Part shown: positions 1 to 6,980 of the stretch, piece by piece
Numbering within the stretch: the first letter of the stretch is position 1
Layout: each line of letters opens with the position of its first letter
Assembly: GCA_026391115.1 (NCBI GenBank)
Contig: JAPLER010000180.1
Location: forward strand, 1-6,980
DNA from: Bacteroidota bacterium
Lineage (GTDB): Bacteria; Bacteroidota; Bacteroidia; Chitinophagales; Chitinophagaceae
DNA length: 6,980 bases
Reading direction: 5' to 3'
The notes under the pieces: model-generated
What the model was told of the DNA's origin: nothing
Databases searched by the model: none
What the model saw: the letters and a program-made list of their open reading frames with translations, nothing else
Program-made: the position numbers and the translations under genes

Positions 1-1
1 C

Positions 2-535
2 ACACCAGTTAGTGGTAATATGGGTTCAACCAATTATTTTCCTCCTGGATACACAACATATTTTAACACAACTCCTGTTGATGGACCAAGTAATGGTGGC
101 TTTACCATCAATTCATCTGGTAATTATACTTATACGCCAAATCTCAATTTCTCAGGAAAAGATACTGTTGTAGTTCAATATTGTGGCACCCCACCAGTTC
201 CAGGTCCAGATGTTTGTTTTAATGACACACTATTTATAACAGTACTTCCTAATATTATCACTGTTAATGATTTTGCAACAACCACACAAGATGTTCCAGT
301 AAGCGGCAATTTAAATACCAATAATTCTGACCCAAGTGGAACAACTTTGACAGTAAATACAACTCCTGTGAAATCTCCAAGTAATGGTGTTGTTTCAATA
401 GGTTCAAATGGTTCATATACCTACACTCCAAATCCTGGTTTTGTAGGATTAGATACAGTTGTAGTTACTGTATGTAATGGCACAACTCCTCAAATGTGTA
501 AAACAGATACATTATTTTTAACTGTAACTGCAGGA
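2..535 (+). repeat. Two tandem cadherin/Ig-like protein repeats
   Basis: Two copies of a roughly 90-residue module lie head to tail. Both carry P-V-S-G-N near the start, then T-T-P-V-x-x-P-S-N-G, then Y-T-Y-T-P-N, a D-T-V-V-V strand, and a closing D-T-L-F-(I/L)-T-V strand. Each has a Cys pair flanking the last hairpin (C61/C72 and C158/C166, counted from base 2). The DNA is clearly diverged between copies, so this is old duplication rather than recent expansion. The first copy is cut by the window edge, so more copies probably lie upstream. Confidence 0.8.
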
Positions 536-2896
536 TATGGAAGTATTGGCAACTATGTTTGGAATGATGCTAATGGAGATGGCTTACAAAACGAACCTGC
601 TTCAAATGGCATTAATGGTGTTAAAGTTTATTTGTACAAAGAAACTGCACCATCTGTGTTTACATTAGTAGATTCTACTACGACTGCAAACAATCTCGGA
701 AATCCTGGATATTATTTATTCAATAATGTTGCTGCTGGAAATTACTATGTAAAATTCCCTACTTCAATTAGTGGAAGTGGTTTATCAACAGCCAATCAAG
801 CTGATATGGTTGATGGAAATAGTGATGCTAACACAAGCACTGGTAATAGTGGAATTATCACTATCAATCCAGCTTTAACTGGTCAAGATAAAGATAATAC
901 AACTGTTGATGCAGGATATTATTGTAATTTAACTACACCATCAATTAGTGCAGGTGGTGCAATAACAATTTGTAGTGGAAGCAGTGTTCTTTTAACATCA
1001 TCTTCTGCAACAGGCAATCAATGGTATTTAAATGGTGTTGCGATTGCTGCTCCAAACGGAACATCATCTTGCTTGACAGTAACTGCCGCTGGTAGTTATA
1101 CTTTGGCTGCAACAAATGGTTCTGGTTGTTGGTCTGTACAATCTGCTGCAACTGTTGTAACTGCTGGAGGTGTTTGTTTTGTATCAAGTGGTGGTGGTGG
1201 TGGTGTAGAAACCAAAAGCCTTGGAGATGTTATTTCTAAGAGAATATTTGGCAATGCAAAAGCAAGTAAAACAGAAATAAATGGAATTACCAATGGTGTA
1301 AAATATCAGCATAGTGGTATAATAACTAATGGTGCCAATAATTTGACACTGGCTGACTTAACGCCTACTTCAGTTGTAGGTACAGATATTCCATACGTTA
1401 GCACGCCAACAGATTTAGTCAATTTTACAAATGCTAAAGAAGTTTTAGCTGTTGATTATACATTAAATAATGAAATTAAAGCTGTAAGTTTTGCTACTAA
1501 AACATTAGGCGATATTTATACTCATACTAAGCCAATTTGCGATAGATTAAAAGGTGCAGAATTACTAGAAGTAAAAATTATTAATGTTAATGGATACAAC
1601 ATAATGGCCTATAAAGTAAAACAACGCAATGGACAAACTGAATATGCTATGAATTTGAGTGCAGGTGTTGCAAGCAATAGAACTACTATCAGTTTACAAA
1701 GCAACTGGTTTACCGATAGTTATCAAAGTGATGAAACACTTTATAATTTTCAATTGTGGGCAATAAGTTACGATATGGTAACTTCAATGGCTCAAGATAT
1801 TGTTGGTAAATTGCAAAGCATAGCTACTGTAAATGCTGCTACTCCTACAGATTTACCAAAAGCCTATATTAGTAGAGGCAATAGGAAAAATACAGACTTA
1901 TACCTAACAATACATAATAACACTAGTACAACAAAAGGTTACTTTGAGCTAAGAGAGAAAGCCAATGAAAACATAGCTGATGCACAAGCAACAACAAGAC
2001 AAATTGCTTTTACTGCAAATGCAAATAGCGAAACTATTTTCACATTGCCGGTAAGTGATAATTACGAAGGAGATATTAAAGTATATTTAAACAACAACTT
2101 AGTAGATTTAGTGTACCTAGCAGATGGAAGATGGAACATTGATTATAATAACGCCAAAACAACTATTAATCAATTTGATATTATCAACGAAGCTAATCCA
2201 ACTGTTGATAATAGCGAATATAGACTATTAAGAAATGTTGCAGTATCTTGCAATACTCGAGATTACATTAGCATATATAAAACAATACTTGGCGGTGGTA
2301 TAGAACAAGATTTAAGCAGTTACAATTCTTTAACATTTAATGCCAATATTACAGGGAGTAGTTTAGTTAAAATTACTCTAATTAAGAAAGGTATAACAGA
2401 TTGGAACGATCAATATAGCTTTACATTAGATGTTAATGAAGGAGATAGAGAGTACACTATAAATCTTAATCAATTCATAAGCAACAAATTTGCATCTTCT
2501 ATTAATGCAAATGATATAACATCTATCAACTTTAGTTTTATAACAAATAGAGGATTGATGAGCAATATGAACATCAGTCTTAAAAATGTTAAATTTACCA
2601 GTAATACCAATATTGTTTCAAATTCGTTAGCAGTATTTAGAGTATTTCCAAATCCTCTGGAAACAAACAATTTTAATATTAATTTTAACAGCGATGCTAC
2701 AACACCTTTACAACTAAAAGTAATAGAAGTAGCAACTGGCAGAGTTGTAAAGCAACAAATTATTACGCCTAATAAAGGTATAAATCAGCAACAAGTTGTT
2801 TTAGATGCTAAGTGTATCAATGGCACTTATGTTGTTACGCTTGAAGGAGATGATGTTAAATATAATCCAAGTAGAATTGTTTTGAGAAAACTATAA
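2..2896 (+). CDS. Large modular T9SS-secreted surface protein, adhesin-like (5'-truncated)
   Basis: The frame is open to the left edge (T-P-V-S-G-N precedes the first Met at base 20), so the true start and signal peptide lie upstream and 964 residues are visible. Numbering from base 2, the modules are: two cadherin/Ig-like repeats (about 1-82 and 84-178); an SdrD-type B domain (178-309) with a Ca-loop-like W187-N-D-A-N-G-D-G; an Ig-like domain (312-394); Gly5 linker (397-401); an unassigned region (402-737); a beta-sandwich resembling carbohydrate-binding modules (740-866, D-L-S-S-Y-N-S-L-T-F core); and a T9SS type A sorting domain (874-964, P883-N-P). Family knowledge says such proteins cross the outer membrane by T9SS, lose the C-terminal domain and are anchored or released. 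A surface adhesin role, perhaps sugar-binding, is inferred. No catalytic motif was seen. The gene ends in its own terminator and is not coupled to the protease gene downstream. Confidence 0.93.
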   Translation, partial: TPVSGNMGSTNYFPPGYTTYFNTTPVDGPSNGGFTINSSGNYTYTPNLNFSGKDTVVVQYCGTPPVPGPDVCFNDTLFITVLPNIITVNDFATTTQDVPVSGNLNTNNSDPSGTTLTVNTTPVKSPSNGVVSIGSNGSYTYTPNPGFVGLDTVVVTVCNGTTPQMCKTDTLFLTVTAGYGSIGNYVWNDANGDGLQNEPASNGINGVKVYLYKETAPSVFTLVDSTTTANNLGNPGYYLFNNVAAGNYYVKFPTSISGSGLSTANQADMVDGNSDANTSTGNSGIITINPALTGQDKDNTTVDAGYYCNLTTPSISAGGAITICSGSSVLLTSSSATGNQWYLNGVAIAAPNGTSSCLTVTAAGSYTLAATNGSGCWSVQSAATVVTAGGVCFVSSGGGGGVETKSLGDVISKRIFGNAKASKTEINGITNGVKYQHSGIITNGANNLTLADLTPTSVVGTDIPYVSTPTDLVNFTNAKEVLAVDYTLNNEIKAVSFATKTLGDIYTHTKPICDRLKGAELLEVKIINVNGYNIMAYKVKQRNGQTEYAMNLSAGVASNRTTISLQSNWFTDSYQSDETLYNFQLWAISYDMVTSMAQDIVGKLQSIATVNAATPTDLPKAYISRGNRKNTDLYLTIHNNTSTTKGYFELREKANENIADAQATTRQIAFTANANSETIFTLPVSDNYEGDIKVYLNNNLVDLVYLADGRWNIDYNNAKTTINQFDIINEANPTVDNSEYRLLRNVAVSCNTRDYISIYKTILGGGIEQDLSSYNSLTFNANITGSSLVKITLIKKGITDWNDQYSFTLDVNEGDREYTINLNQFISNKFASSINANDITSINFSFITNRGLMSNMNISLKNVKFTSNTNIVSNSLAVFRVFPNPLETNNFNINFNSDATTPLQLKVIEVATGRVVKQQIITPNKGINQQQVVLDAKCINGTYVVTLEGDDVKYNPSRIVLRKL
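1190..1204 (+). repeat. In-frame (GGT)5 tract encoding a Gly5 linker
   Basis: Five consecutive GGT codons separate the N-terminal Ig/SdrD-like modules from the C-terminal half of the surface protein. The unit is three bases, so slippage would change linker length without shifting the frame. It is probably a flexible hinge. Confidence 0.6.
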
Positions 2897-2918
2897 AATA
2901 AGTTATTAATGAATAATT

Positions 2919-2952
2919 AAAAGCCCTTCAAAGCAAACTGAAGGGCTTTTTT
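2919..2952 (+). terminator. Intrinsic terminator after the surface protein gene
   Basis: A perfect 12-bp inverted repeat (2919-2930 AAAAGCCCTTCA, 2939-2950 its exact complement) encloses an 8-base loop and runs into six T residues (2947-2952). It starts 22 bases after the stop codon. The A-tract on the left arm mirrors the T-tract, so it could also act on the other strand, but no gene here needs that. Confidence 0.92.
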
Positions 2953-3007
2953 GTGAAAATTCCCCAACCTTTTTTTAAATAAAATCGTAATAGTTTATAC
3001 AAGATAT

Positions 3008-3038
3008 TTTGTAGTTTTAAAATATTGGTTTAATTTCA
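3008..3038 (+). promoter_or_regulatory. Possible Bacteroidota-type promoter for the protease gene
   Basis: TTTG at 3008-3011 is followed after 19 bases by TAATTTCA (3031-3038). The Bacteroidota housekeeping promoter is TTTG near -33 and TAnnTTTG near -7, so the -7 box matches at four of its six fixed positions. The spacing fits, and transcription would start about 14 bases before the ATG. In DNA this AT-rich such matches arise by chance, so this is a weak candidate. No Shine-Dalgarno sequence is evident before the ATG, which is normal for this phylum. Confidence 0.25.
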
Positions 3039-3058
3039 TCACCTTTCAAACATTTATT

Positions 3059-6000
3059 ATGAAACGTATTCTAACAACCATCTTTGTTTTTCTATTTATT
3101 TTTGAGGTAAAAAGTCAAAGTAAAATTTACCTGCGTTCGGGCAATATTGTAAATACTGCTCCTGAAAAGAATCCTAATAACGATGCAGCTTATTTTAAAG
3201 ATTGCATTTTTGATAATCATTATTTTTTATGGTTACAGTTTGCTACTTTTCCAACAGATGATATAAAAGATAATTTGCAAAAAACCGGTATTGTATTATA
3301 CGATTATTTGCCAGATAATACCTTCATTACATCTTTCCCTACAAACTATAACTTTAATCAGCTACAGCAATATGGTGTGCATGCAGTGTGCAAACCAATG
3401 GCTGCATATAAAATAGATGCTTTGTTATTTACACCAAATAAAATTGTATGGGCTGTAGAAAATGATAAATTAAAAGTTGATGTAACTTTTACAAACTGTG
3501 TTTCGAAAGATTATTTTATTAATTCTTTAAATGCAGCCACTACTCAATATACAATCATCAATAATAATTTTGATGGTGTTGTAAGTTTAATTGCAACCAT
3601 TGATGATATTCAAAAAATAGCGACAAACCCTTTGGTTCAATACATTGAACCCGTTACACAACGAGGTATGATAGAAGATTATCAAGCTATCAGCAATCAT
3701 CGTTTAACTTCTATTCAAACAACTGACAATTGGAGTAATGGAAAAAAATTAGATGGTACAGGTATTACGATAGCTATTGGTGATGATGGAAATCTGGGTG
3801 ATCATATTGACTTTGAAGGAAGAGTTTTGACTAATTCGTCAGATGTGAGTTCAACAATTAATCACTCTGACCATTGTTGTGGAATTATTTGTGGTGCAGG
3901 TAATTTTAACCCCACAGTTAAAGGACAAGCTCGTGGTGCTTTATTAAGAGTGTATAATAATTACGATCCTTATAATCTTTTTCCTAGTTTATATACAGAC
4001 GATACAGTAAGAGTTGTTTCTCATTCACTTGGTCAAACTTGCAACTCTGGGTATAATAGTAATGCAAGAACAAGTGACCAGATTTTAAATAGCTATTCAT
4101 CGCTAATGTATGTACATAGTGCTGGAAATTCAGGCACAACAAGCTGTGGTGGTTTAGCTGGGTTTAAAACTATAACTGGTGGGTTTAAAGCTGGTAAAAA
4201 TGTAATTACTGTAGGTAACTTATCAAAATCAGATGTTATTGACCCATCAAGCAGTAGAGGTCCTTTGCCAGATGGAAGAATTAAGCCAGAAATAAGTGCA
4301 GTGGGTTCTAGTGTAAACTCAACACAACCTAATAATGGATTCACAGTAATGTCTGGTACATCTATGGCTTGCCCTGCAGTTGCTGGTAATGTTGCAGTTT
4401 TAATGCAGGCTTATAAACTAAAGAATAATGGAACAGAAGCTCCCGCTGCTTTATTAAAAACTATTTTAATGAATTCGGCTGATGATTTGGGCAACACCGG
4501 GCCAGATTTTATTTATGGCTATGGACGTGTTAATATGCGTAAAGCTGTTAAAACTGTCGATGATGCCAGATATTTATCTAGCACTATAACAACAAATGTT
4601 ACTAACACACACACTATTACCATTCCAAGCAGCGTATCTACTGCAAAAGTAATGATATACTGGGCTGATAAAGAAGCGACGGCTGGAGCTGCAAAAAGTT
4701 TGGTCAATAATATTGATGCTAAATTATTAAGCACAGATAATACAGAATATTTACCTTGGGTAATAGATTTAAGTGCAGGACAAGACGTTACAACTTGTTC
4801 TACACCAGCGGTTACAGGAACTGATTCTGTAAATAATATGGAACAGATACAAATTGACAATCCAGCAGCAGGAAACTATACACTTCAAGTTTTGGGTAAA
4901 AAAATTGCCAGTGGCCCTCAAAAATATTATGTTGTATATGAATTTACGTATGCAAATGAAATTGTGGTAACACACCCCATTGGAGGTGAAACATTTGCAC
5001 CTGGAGAATCTCAGAGAATTCGTTGGGATGCTTCTGATGGTATTTCAACTTTTGGTGTTCAATATTCTCTCAATAATGGAACAACCTGGTTAACTGTGGC
5101 TTCAAGTGTTGCTGCTGAAAGACGTTATGTTGACTGGACTGTACCATCAACTGCAACAACTGCACAAGCTTTAATAAAAGTGAGTCGTGGTGGTGCTTCA
5201 GATATTAGTGATACCAATTTTGTAATACTTAAAGTTCCAACTAATATCGTATTTGTAGATGTATGTAAAACATCTACAAAAATATCTTGGACAGCTGTAA
5301 CCAATGCAACTGGTTACGACGTATTTAGATTAGGTGATAAGTATATGGAGCTAATGGGTTCAACCAATACTAATAATATTACATTAGAAAATCAGGACAA
5401 TGGTGTATTATATTATTATGCAGTAAGGGCAAGACTAGCTTCTAAAAATGCCAATGGCAGATTAACAAATGCTTTTTCACACGCCAATAGTTCTTCAGTA
5501 ACTTGTCCATTGGCTGTAAAATTAATTTCGTTTAATGCTAGTTTAAAAAACAATACAGTTAACCTTATTTGGAAAGTGGCTAGTGAAGAAAATATGATGA
5601 ATTACGTGATTGAAAAATCAACCACTCCAAATTTTGAAAATATTGAAATTGTTGGACAAGCAAAACCAACCAACTCTTTATTTGAACATCAATATCAACT
5701 TACTGATAACAATTTAAAAGCTAATACTACTTTTTATTACAGATTGAAAATGGTTGAAATTGGCAAAATATTATACAGTAGTGTAAAAGCTATAAAAGTT
5801 GATAAATGGATAAATGAAAGTTTTGCAGTTAGCCCTAATCCTGCTAGTGCATTTATTGGTATAGTAGTAAATAAACTCAACAACAGTAATAACATTACAG
5901 TAAATATTTATAACGAAATTGGAGTTGCAGTAGCCACTCAAAACATAAGTAATCCAACTGTAGGCAACAGATATGATATATCTACATCTATGCTTGCAAG

Positions 6001-6079
6001 TGGTAATTATTTTGTGAATATTATAGATGCAAGTAATAAATCAGTATTATTTAAACAACAAGTAAGTGTAGTTAAATAG
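3059..6079 (+). CDS. Secreted subtilisin-family (S8) serine protease with T9SS sorting domain
   Basis: A complete 1006-residue protein. The ATG at 3059 is chosen because it gives a signal peptide at once (M-K-R, hydrophobic run to about residue 16, probable cleavage near 19-21). Residues about 21-220 look like a pro-region. The S8 domain (about 225-497) has Asp242 in I-A-I-G-D-D-G, His269 in N-H-S-D-H-C-C-G, oxyanion Asn357 in S-A-G-N and Ser435 in G-T-S-M-A-C-P, so the catalytic set is intact. Then come a beta-barrel like that after KP-43-type subtilisins (about 503-631), an Ig-like module (635-725, G-G-E-x-F start), an FN3-like module (726-816), a second FN3-like module typical of Bacteroidota exoproteins (817-915, L-I-S-F-N-A start) and a T9SS sorting domain (916-1006, P926-N-P). 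It should hydrolyse proteins outside the cell or at its surface after pro-region removal; the substrate is unknown. It is flanked by terminators on both sides, so probably monocistronic. Confidence 0.96.
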   Translation: MKRILTTIFVFLFIFEVKSQSKIYLRSGNIVNTAPEKNPNNDAAYFKDCIFDNHYFLWLQFATFPTDDIKDNLQKTGIVLYDYLPDNTFITSFPTNYNFNQLQQYGVHAVCKPMAAYKIDALLFTPNKIVWAVENDKLKVDVTFTNCVSKDYFINSLNAATTQYTIINNNFDGVVSLIATIDDIQKIATNPLVQYIEPVTQRGMIEDYQAISNHRLTSIQTTDNWSNGKKLDGTGITIAIGDDGNLGDHIDFEGRVLTNSSDVSSTINHSDHCCGIICGAGNFNPTVKGQARGALLRVYNNYDPYNLFPSLYTDDTVRVVSHSLGQTCNSGYNSNARTSDQILNSYSSLMYVHSAGNSGTTSCGGLAGFKTITGGFKAGKNVITVGNLSKSDVIDPSSSRGPLPDGRIKPEISAVGSSVNSTQPNNGFTVMSGTSMACPAVAGNVAVLMQAYKLKNNGTEAPAALLKTILMNSADDLGNTGPDFIYGYGRVNMRKAVKTVDDARYLSSTITTNVTNTHTITIPSSVSTAKVMIYWADKEATAGAAKSLVNNIDAKLLSTDNTEYLPWVIDLSAGQDVTTCSTPAVTGTDSVNNMEQIQIDNPAAGNYTLQVLGKKIASGPQKYYVVYEFTYANEIVVTHPIGGETFAPGESQRIRWDASDGISTFGVQYSLNNGTTWLTVASSVAAERRYVDWTVPSTATTAQALIKVSRGGASDISDTNFVILKVPTNIVFVDVCKTSTKISWTAVTNATGYDVFRLGDKYMELMGSTNTNNITLENQDNGVLYYYAVRARLASKNANGRLTNAFSHANSSSVTCPLAVKLISFNASLKNNTVNLIWKVASEENMMNYVIEKSTTPNFENIEIVGQAKPTNSLFEHQYQLTDNNLKANTTFYYRLKMVEIGKILYSSVKAIKVDKWINESFAVSPNPASAFIGIVVNKLNNSNNITVNIYNEIGVAVATQNISNPTVGNRYDISTSMLASGNYFVNIIDASNKSVLFKQQVSVVK

Positions 6080-6095
6080 TATAAATTTATGACTG

Positions 6096-6132
6096 AAAAG
6101 CTGCAAAATCAACTAGATTTTGCAGCTTTTTT
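6096..6132 (+). terminator. Intrinsic terminator after the protease gene
   Basis: A perfect 15-bp inverted repeat (6096-6110 AAAAGCTGCAAAATC, 6116-6130 its exact complement) has a 5-base loop AACTA and a run of six T (6127-6132). It lies 16 bases past the TAG stop. Its sequence is unrelated to the terminator at 2919, so it is not a dispersed repeat. Confidence 0.93.
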
Positions 6133-6151
6133 ATGTGTTTATTACACATAA

Positions 6152-6179
6152 TTTGTCTAGTTTATAAACATTAACTTTT
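6152..6179 (+). promoter_or_regulatory. Possible promoter for the TPR protein gene
   Basis: TTTG at 6152-6155 and TAACTTTT at 6172-6179 resemble the Bacteroidota -33 (TTTG) and -7 (TAnnTTTG) boxes; the -7 box has one mismatch. The 16-base spacing is slightly short. A second partial -7 match, TAATTTG at 6199-6205, has one spacer base missing and no good upstream partner. Position, just after a terminator and before a start codon, supports a promoter in this gap more than the motif does. Confidence 0.22.
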
Positions 6180-6220
6180 TTTTAAGAAACAATGTAGGTA
6201 ATTTGTACTACTTATTACTT

Positions 6221-6980
6221 ATGAACGTATTAAAAAAAATACCAATTATAGCTTCTTTCTTACTTAGTAGTGTAGTTATTAATGCTCAATCTACTAAAGT
6301 ATATAACGACCCTGATGCAGCATTTAAACAAGCCAAGGAGATGTATATTAAAGGAATGTATAGCCTAGCCTATAACGCCTTTAAAACGTTGCAAAACGAA
6401 GCTAATACACAGTCTTATTTTCCTAAATATTTAGCTAATGAAGTAGCTTATTACTGTATTGCTACAGCTCTTATTTTGGATGATGAAACCGCCGAAAGCA
6501 AAGCAAAGAATTATTTAGCAAGCGAAGTAAATGAAGCTCGTAATCAAATGCTGTATTATCAATTGGGAGAGTTTTATTTTAGGAAAAAAGAATATCAAAA
6601 AGCAATTGATGTATTTGCAAAACCTGGCATTGAAAACCTAAGTAATACAGAAATAGCTACATTTAAATTTCATAAAGCCTACTCTCATTTTGCAATACAA
6701 CAGTTTAAAGAAAGTAAGCCTTTATTTAATTTAATACGTCAAATACCTAGTGACATTAATTATGTTGACGCAAATTACTATTATGGGTTTTTGTGTTTTT
6801 ATGATAAACAATATAAAGACGCTTTGACTGCGTTTCTAATTGCAGAAAAAGATCAGGTGTATCAGAATGTTGTGCCTTTTTACATTGCTGAGATTTATTA
6901 CTTTATGGGTGATAGAGACAAAGCATTAACTTATGTTGAAGATGCTTTAAACAAAGGAACTGCACAACTTTACGACTTGG
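6221..6980 (+). CDS. Exported tetratricopeptide (TPR) repeat protein, N-terminal part
   Basis: The frame opens at ATG 6221 and is still open at the right edge, giving 253 residues. A signal peptide is clear (K5-K6, hydrophobic 7-20, then I-N-A-Q-S, cleavage probably after Ala22). There is no lipobox Cys, so it should be periplasmic rather than a lipoprotein. From about residue 32 it is all helical with TPR spacing: a degenerate unit at 33-60, then units near 110-136 (Y-Y-Q-L-G-E-F-Y-F, Y-Q-K-A-I-D-V-F), 147-178, 182-212 (N-Y-Y-Y-G-F, Y-K-D-A-L-T-A-F) and 216-246 (F-Y-I-A-E-I-Y-Y, D-K-A-L). TPR arrays are protein-binding scaffolds; the partner is unknown. From memory, similar N-termini belong to long TPR proteins in Bacteroidota, so much of it probably lies beyond the window. 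It is separated from the protease gene by a terminator. Confidence 0.92.
   Translation, partial: MNVLKKIPIIASFLLSSVVINAQSTKVYNDPDAAFKQAKEMYIKGMYSLAYNAFKTLQNEANTQSYFPKYLANEVAYYCIATALILDDETAESKAKNYLASEVNEARNQMLYYQLGEFYFRKKEYQKAIDVFAKPGIENLSNTEIATFKFHKAYSHFAIQQFKESKPLFNLIRQIPSDINYVDANYYYGFLCFYDKQYKDALTAFLIAEKDQVYQNVVPFYIAEIYYFMGDRDKALTYVEDALNKGTAQLYDL

Noticed and set aside
20..22. ATG at base 20 as the start of the first gene
   Set aside because: The same frame is open upstream to base 2 and encodes T-P-V-S-G-N, which matches the P-V-S-G-N of the next repeat. The Met lies inside a domain and no signal peptide follows, so the gene begins outside the window.
945..1293. Minus-strand open frames at 945-1187 and 1096-1293
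   Set aside because: They overlap well-supported coding sequence on the + strand, have repetitive, biased composition (for example runs of Gln and Leu, or Pro from the GGT tract) and show no recognisable domain.
2470..2670. Minus-strand 66-residue open frame with a hydrophobic composition
   Set aside because: It lies opposite the carbohydrate-binding-like and sorting domains; the hydrophobic look comes from reading Asn/Lys-rich codons in reverse.
4093..4975. Minus-strand open frames at 4093-4344, 4519-4860 and 4769-4975
   Set aside because: All lie opposite the protease catalytic domain or beta-barrel, which contain conserved motifs such as G-T-S-M-A-C-P; none has a separate promoter, start context or known family features.
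5354..5368. 15-base exact match (ATGGGTTCAACCAAT) to bases 20-34, reading M-G-S-T-N in both genes
   Set aside because: Flanking bases and residues diverge at once and the two sites are in unrelated domains, so this is most simply chance in low-complexity AT-rich sequence, not a recombination trace.
6221..6980. SprE/PorW assignment for the TPR protein
   Set aside because: SprE/PorW is a lipoprotein, whereas this signal peptide ends I-N-A-Q-S without a lipobox Cys. TPRs alone are not specific enough to give a gene name.
1..6980. CRISPR array, IS element, tRNA or phage/defence module
   Set aside because: No regularly spaced direct repeats, no terminal inverted repeats around a transposase, no tRNA-like cloverleaf in the two short intergenic gaps, and all large frames are explained by exported proteins.

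Overview
The window is AT-rich (about one third G+C by eye) and comes from a Bacteroidota chromosome. The best evidence is two neighbouring secreted proteins that each end in a type IX secretion system (T9SS) sorting domain with a Pro-Asn-Pro motif. T9SS is confined to this phylum. The Ig-like and FN3-like modules, and the style of the TPR protein at the right end, also fit Bacteroidota of the Chitinophagales/Saprospirales/Flavobacteriales kind. The order cannot be fixed from this sequence.

Layout, all on the + strand: (1) bases 2-2896 are the 3' part of a very large modular surface protein whose start lies upstream. It has two cadherin/Ig-like repeats, an SdrD-type B domain, an Ig-like domain, a Gly5 linker, a long unassigned region, a carbohydrate-binding-like beta-sandwich and a T9SS sorting domain. 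(2) A perfect-stem intrinsic terminator lies at 2919-2952, followed by a short AT-rich gap. (3) Bases 3059-6079 encode a complete 1006-residue secreted subtilisin-family (S8) protease with pro-region, full catalytic set, beta-barrel, Ig/FN3-like modules and T9SS sorting domain. (4) A second perfect-stem terminator lies at 6096-6132. (5) Bases 6221-6980 are the 5' part of an exported TPR-repeat protein that runs off the right edge.

Each gene has its own terminator or gap of 140-160 bases, so the three look like separate transcription units rather than an operon. The first two share an export route: Sec signal peptide across the inner membrane, then T9SS across the outer membrane with removal of the C-terminal domain. 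Nothing shows that they act together. A large surface adhesin next to a secreted protease is common accessory exoprotein content in this phylum. No mobile element, CRISPR array, tRNA, rRNA or defence module was seen. The parts least explained by known families are the middle of the first protein and the variant histidine box of the protease.
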